Positions 60,807-64,000 of a stretch of DNA of 64,000 nucleotides are shown one piece after another. Positions within the stretch are counted from its first letter, which is position 1. Each line of letters opens with the position of its first letter. Below the pieces are notes generated by a model, which did no database searches, had not been told where the DNA came from, and saw only the letters and a program-made list of their open reading frames with translations. The stretch comes from Streptomyces aurantiogriseus (lineage in GTDB: Bacteria > Actinomycetota > Actinomycetes > Streptomycetales > Streptomycetaceae), in NCBI RefSeq assembly GCF_014649375.1, contig NZ_BMSX01000009.1, forward strand, positions 248,001 through 312,000. The letters run 5' to 3'. Position numbers and translations under genes: made by a program.

Positions 60807-62489
60807 TTGAGCACGCACAAGAGACACCTCACGCGCAGACGTGTGCTCGGGGCCTCCGCGATCGGCGTCGCCGCCACCGGCGCCGCCGTCGCGGGAGGCG
60901 CCGGCCTCCTCTCGTCCGCCTCCGCCGCCGCGTTCGGTTACTCGGACGACGGCAGGAACTACGTCGTCGACACCGGCGCCTCGCTGGTCTTCAAGGTCTC
61001 CAAGACGACCGGCGACCTCACCTCCCTGGCCTACAAGGGCAAGGAGTACGAGGGCTACGGCGGCAAGCACTCGCACGTCGAGTCGGGCCTCGGCGCCTCC
61101 ACCGTCACGATCAGGCAGACAGGATCGACGATCCTGATCAAGGTCGTGCACGGCGCGATCACCCAGTGGTACGCGGCCCGCAGCGGCCAGAACAACGTCT
61201 ACCTGTGGACGCACAAGGCGGACGCCTCCTTCACCGCGACCCGCTTCATCGTCCGCCTCAAGCCGGGGATGTTCCCCAACGAGGGCCCGGACTCCTGGAT
61301 CGAGGCCTCGGACAAGGTCATCGAGGCGGGCGACGTCTGGCGGCGCGCGGACGGCACCACGCACTCCAAGCACTACTCGGGCAAGCGGGTCATCGACTAC
61401 GACCACATCGGCTTCACCACCGGCTCGGTGGGTCTGTGGATCGTCCGCTCCAACCACGAGAAGGCCTCCGGAGGCCCCTTCTACCGCTCGCTCCTGCGCC
61501 ACTCCAACGACCTCGGCGCCGGCCTGTACGAGATCCTGCACTACAACCAGGCCCAGACCGAGCCGGAACGTTTCGGCCTCCAGGGCCCGTACGTCCTCGC
61601 CTTCACCGACGGCGGCGCGCCCTCCTCCTCCCTGTCCCACGACAAGCTGGACACCTCCTGGGTGGACGGCCTCGGCATCACCGGCTGGGTCGGCAGGGCG
61701 GGCCGCGGCAAGGTGGCGGGCGTCGGCCTGAAGGGCATGGACGCGAAGTACGCCTACACCGTGGGCTTTGCCAACGCGGACGCCCAGTACTGGGCGAAGG
61801 CCGCGGCCGGCACCGGCGCCTTCTCCTGCAAGGGGATGCTGCCGGGCACGTACACCCTCACCGTCCACAAGGGCGAACTCGCCGTGCACACACAGTCGGT
61901 GAAGGTGACGGCGGGCGGCACCACCGCTCTGAACAGCATCACCCTCACCGGCGACCCCTCCACCGCGCGCACCCTGTGGCGGCTCGGCGACTGGGACGGC
62001 ACGCCCGGCGAATTCAAGAACGCCACGCTGATGACGTACGCGCACCCCTCCGACGCCCGGGCGGCGAAGTGGACGGGGAACGTCACGATCGGCAGCGGCG
62101 ACGCGGCCAAGTCCTTCCCGGCGTACCTGTGGAAGGACGTCAACGACGGCGTCCTCGTCTACTTCAGGCTCACCAAGGAGCAGGCGGCCGCCGCGCACAC
62201 CCTGCGCGTCGGCGTCACGGACGCCTTCGCGAACGGCCGCCCGCGCGTCACCGTGAACGACTGGGTCTCCCCCGTCCCCGCGGCCCCCTCCCAGCCCTCG
62301 ACCCGTTCCCTGACGACGGGTTCCTACCGGGGCAACAACCACACGTTCACCTTCAACGTCCCGGCCACCGCCTGGAAGACGGACGCCTCGCAGTACAACG
62401 TCCTGAAGCTGAACATCGTGAGCGGTTCGAGCGGCACGGCCTACCTGAGCCCGGGCACGTCGTTCGACTGCATCGACTTGCTGGCCTGA
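60807..62489 (+). CDS. Secreted rhamnogalacturonan lyase-like protein, PL4 type
   Basis: A 560-residue exported lyase with a clear twin-arginine signal (LTRRRVLGASAIGVAATG). The N-terminal catalytic domain begins FGYSDDGRNYVVDTGASLVFKVSKTTGDLTSL. A middle fibronectin-III-like domain (GMLPGTYTLTVHKGELAVH, ~350-395) and a C-terminal beta-sandwich (TLWRLGDWDGTPGEFKN to the end) complete the PL4 layout. The start is a rare TTG at 60807, supported by CGGAG about 8 bases upstream; no ATG or GTG fits ahead of the Tat motif. Confidence 0.9.
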   Translation: MSTHKRHLTRRRVLGASAIGVAATGAAVAGGAGLLSSASAAAFGYSDDGRNYVVDTGASLVFKVSKTTGDLTSLAYKGKEYEGYGGKHSHVESGLGASTVTIRQTGSTILIKVVHGAITQWYAARSGQNNVYLWTHKADASFTATRFIVRLKPGMFPNEGPDSWIEASDKVIEAGDVWRRADGTTHSKHYSGKRVIDYDHIGFTTGSVGLWIVRSNHEKASGGPFYRSLLRHSNDLGAGLYEILHYNQAQTEPERFGLQGPYVLAFTDGGAPSSSLSHDKLDTSWVDGLGITGWVGRAGRGKVAGVGLKGMDAKYAYTVGFANADAQYWAKAAAGTGAFSCKGMLPGTYTLTVHKGELAVHTQSVKVTAGGTTALNSITLTGDPSTARTLWRLGDWDGTPGEFKNATLMTYAHPSDARAAKWTGNVTIGSGDAAKSFPAYLWKDVNDGVLVYFRLTKEQAAAAHTLRVGVTDAFANGRPRVTVNDWVSPVPAAPSQPSTRSLTTGSYRGNNHTFTFNVPATAWKTDASQYNVLKLNIVSGSSGTAYLSPGTSFDCIDLLA

Positions 62490-62511
62490 GCCCCTCTCGG
62501 GCCGGCAAGAG

Positions 62512-62547
62512 AAAGCCCCCGCCGGCGGTCACCGGCGGGGGCTTTCG
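62512..62547. terminator. Bidirectional terminator between the PL4 and PL9 genes
   Basis: A perfect 15-bp stem (62512-62526 with 62533-62547) and a 6-base loop, between convergent genes, with short A and T flanks within the stem ends (GAAAG/CTTTC). Confidence 0.92.
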
Positions 62548-62552
62548 CCTGC

Positions 62553-63707
62553 CTAGTTCATGGTGGAACCGATCGTCGTGGACCCGGTGGTCAGAAACGT
62601 CGTCGCCGGCAGCGAACCGTCCGGCTTCCGGGCGCCGTAAGCCGTCGTCGCGTCCGTCGACCTGAACGCCGGCGTCGACACCCCGCTGTCCCAGTTGTTC
62701 GCCGCGGACACCGTGGAGGAACCGAGCTTCGACAACCCGCCCTTGTTGCTCACGGCGAGGTTCCGAGCCAGCCGGGCCTTCCCCGTGGCGAAGTAGAACC
62801 CGGCCTGCGCGTTGGAGTACGCCGTGTTCCGGTTCAACGCGATCGCCCCGGTGTTGGAGTTCTCGGTGAACCCGTGCAAGGTGTTGTCCCAGGCGGCGTT
62901 GTTGTTGACCAGGTGCGCTACGGCGACGCCTCCACCGCCCAGTTTGAACCCGTTGCCGTTGCCCTCGAAGGCGGCGTCGCTCCACCGGTTCTTGCCGTTG
63001 CCGAAGGCCCACGAGTGCTCGATGGTGACCGGCGTGGAGAACTGCCACAGGTCGAGGCCGTCGTCGGAGTTGTTGTAGAGACGGGCACCGGTGATCCTGT
63101 TGCCGCTCCCCGAACCGAACTTGATGGCGATGCCGTCCGCGTTCTGCCCGTGCCCGGCGGCGTCGTAGTTGCCGTGACTGTCCAGGTTCTGCACGAGGTT
63201 GTCGACCGTGTTGTCGCCGCGCAGGGTGAACCCGGAGTCGCCGTTGTCGGCGGTGACGAGGTTCTTGAACACGCCACCCTTCGACGACGTCACCACGAAG
63301 CCCTGAGCCGGCGACTTCTGGAAGGTCAGGTTCTGGACGGTCCAGTAGCTGCCGTAGATCCCGGCGAGCCAGGAGCCGGCGGGCAGCTTGGACCCGTCGA
63401 TCTTGACCTTCTCACTGCCGTACGCCTGGAGCGTGATCCGGTTCGACGAGGTGCCGCTGGCCGTCGACTTCAGGGTGGCCGCCGGGTAGTAGGTACCGCC
63501 ACGGACCTGGATGACCGTACCGGCGACCGCGTTCTTCACGGCCGACTCCAGCTGAGCGGTGGTGGAGACGGTGACCGTCGACGTGGCGGCCTGCGCGCCG
63601 TCGTTCGTCAGGCCGAGGTAGACGCCGCCCGCCCCCGCGGCGACGGCCACCGCGGCGGCGATCGAGAGGGTCCGCGTCCTGCGGTGGCGTCCGGTGCTCA
63701 AGCGCAC
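62553..63707 (-). CDS. Secreted pectate lyase, PL9-like right-handed beta-helix
   Basis: Extracellular polysaccharide lyase of 384 residues. Signal peptide ~1-40 (LSIAAAVAVAAGAGGVYLGL ... AQA), then a parallel beta-helix with repeats such as NRITGARLYNNSDDGLDLW and WTVQNLTFQKSPAQG. The PL9 calcium/catalytic elements NADGIAIKFGSG, NSDDGLDLW and GNGFKLGGGG (probable catalytic Lys) are visible. The GTG at 63707 has AAAGGAA 8 bases upstream. Convergent with the PL3/PL4 pair, so the three lyases form a pectin-degradation island. Confidence 0.93.
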   Translation of the reverse strand: MRLSTGRHRRTRTLSIAAAVAVAAGAGGVYLGLTNDGAQAATSTVTVSTTAQLESAVKNAVAGTVIQVRGGTYYPAATLKSTASGTSSNRITLQAYGSEKVKIDGSKLPAGSWLAGIYGSYWTVQNLTFQKSPAQGFVVTSSKGGVFKNLVTADNGDSGFTLRGDNTVDNLVQNLDSHGNYDAAGHGQNADGIAIKFGSGSGNRITGARLYNNSDDGLDLWQFSTPVTIEHSWAFGNGKNRWSDAAFEGNGNGFKLGGGGVAVAHLVNNNAAWDNTLHGFTENSNTGAIALNRNTAYSNAQAGFYFATGKARLARNLAVSNKGGLSKLGSSTVSAANNWDSGVSTPAFRSTDATTAYGARKPDGSLPATTFLTTGSTTIGSTMN

Positions 63708-63736
63708 GGGGCGTTCCTTTCCTAGGGAAGTGGGAG

Positions 63737-63770
63737 GAAACGGGCCGGAGGGGCCGCCCCGGCCCGTTTC
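63737..63770 (-). terminator. Hairpin between the right-edge gene and the PL9 gene
   Basis: A perfect 12-bp inverted repeat (63737-63748 with 63759-63770), 10-base loop. It lies ~105 bases past the stop of the leftward right-edge gene and just upstream of the PL9 GTG, so it may end the upstream transcript or fold in the PL9 leader. Confidence 0.55.
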
Positions 63771-63874
63771 TGGAAAGCAGTCGCCGCCGTGGCCGGAAAG
63801 GGTTGCCGGGTTCCCGCGAAAGGATCGAAACTTTCACCTCGGAGCGGGACACCGTACGGCGTTCCGAGACTCCG

Positions 63875-64000
63875 TCAGACGCAGGCGTCCGCAGGCGAAC
63901 CCGGGCGTTCGAGGGAGTCCGACGGCTCCTCCCCGGGCAGAAAGGCCCGGGCCTGCCGGAGCTCGTCCTCGCTCAGGTCCGCACGGGCGAGCAGCGGCCG
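63875..64000 (-). CDS. C-terminus of an unidentified gene cut by the right edge
   Basis: An open frame enters from the right edge and stops with TGA at 63875-63877. The last 41 residues read RPLLARADLSEDELRQARAF and on to a Ser/Pro/Ala tail ending DACV. Codon positions show the expected G/C bias, which supports coding. Too short to name; the acidic helical look would suit many protein C-termini. Confidence 0.55.
   Translation of the reverse strand, partial: RPLLARADLSEDELRQARAFLPGEEPSDSLERPGSPADACV

Overview
The window reads as a chromosomal segment of a Streptomyces. GC content is very high, third positions are strongly G/C, GTG starts are frequent, and genes are often joined by 4-base ATGA/GTGA overlaps. 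Gene content and order (pit, cobalamin cluster, ectABCD, class V aminotransferase, class B PBP, sigma factor, pectate lyases) match what I recall of the Streptomyces coelicolor SCO184x-SCO188x stretch. That comparison is from memory and was not computed. I saw no tRNA, rRNA, CRISPR array, phage gene or transposase.

Layout. 1-4.9 kb (minus): a branched-chain amino-acid ABC system (livK, livH, livM and a livG cut by the left edge). 5.2-6.2 kb: two small overlapping membrane/lipoprotein genes of unknown function. 6.25-9.1 kb: a hotdog thioesterase and an FdhF/YdeP-type molybdoprotein, with a TetR-like palindrome between them. 9.6-12.5 kb: an alpha/beta hydrolase, a class II aldolase and a secreted GH25 lysozyme. 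12.6-14.2 kb: a Pit phosphate transporter with a PHO-box-like sequence and a small membrane partner, closed by a strong terminator.

14.27-32.9 kb holds a large cobalamin locus. A B12 riboswitch is followed by cobD-cobQ-cobN-chelatase-cobO-cobB-cobI, nearly all overlapping. Then comes a ZIP-family metal transporter on the opposite strand, and then cobM-cobL-(cbiG-cobJ)-cobH-cbiX-cobC. The set mixes signatures of the late-cobalt (CobN) and early-cobalt (CbiX, CbiG) routes. Palindromic dispersed repeats have been absorbed in frame into the linkers of cobB and of the ZIP gene.

33.0-39.8 kb (minus) is a sugar-type ABC operon without its own ATPase (two permeases, solute-binding lipoprotein, LacI regulator, DUF2264 protein). 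Its promoter carries a LacI operator between -35 and -10, with extra sites on both sides. 39.9-43.5 kb (minus) is a polar amino-acid ABC system plus an amidohydrolase with a very good promoter, divergent from a class V aminotransferase. 44.9 kb is a DinB-like protein. 45.7-48.9 kb is ectABCD for ectoine and 5-hydroxyectoine.

49-56.6 kb carries a second class V aminotransferase, a FrnE-type DsbA protein, two GNAT acetyltransferases, a DUF1349 protein, a semialdehyde dehydrogenase divergent from an IclR regulator, and a class B penicillin-binding protein. 56.7-58.1 kb is an NCS2 purine permease. 58.4-63.7 kb holds a SigE-type sigma factor, its overlapping membrane partner, and three secreted pectin-degrading lyases (PL3-, PL4- and PL9-like). 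The last 126 bases contain the C-terminus of an unidentified minus-strand gene.

I did not find an obviously new multi-gene system. The most unusual signals are the palindromic repeats domesticated inside two coding regions, the antisense ZIP gene inside the cobalamin locus, the possible leader peptide after the riboswitch, and the multi-operator LacI promoter.
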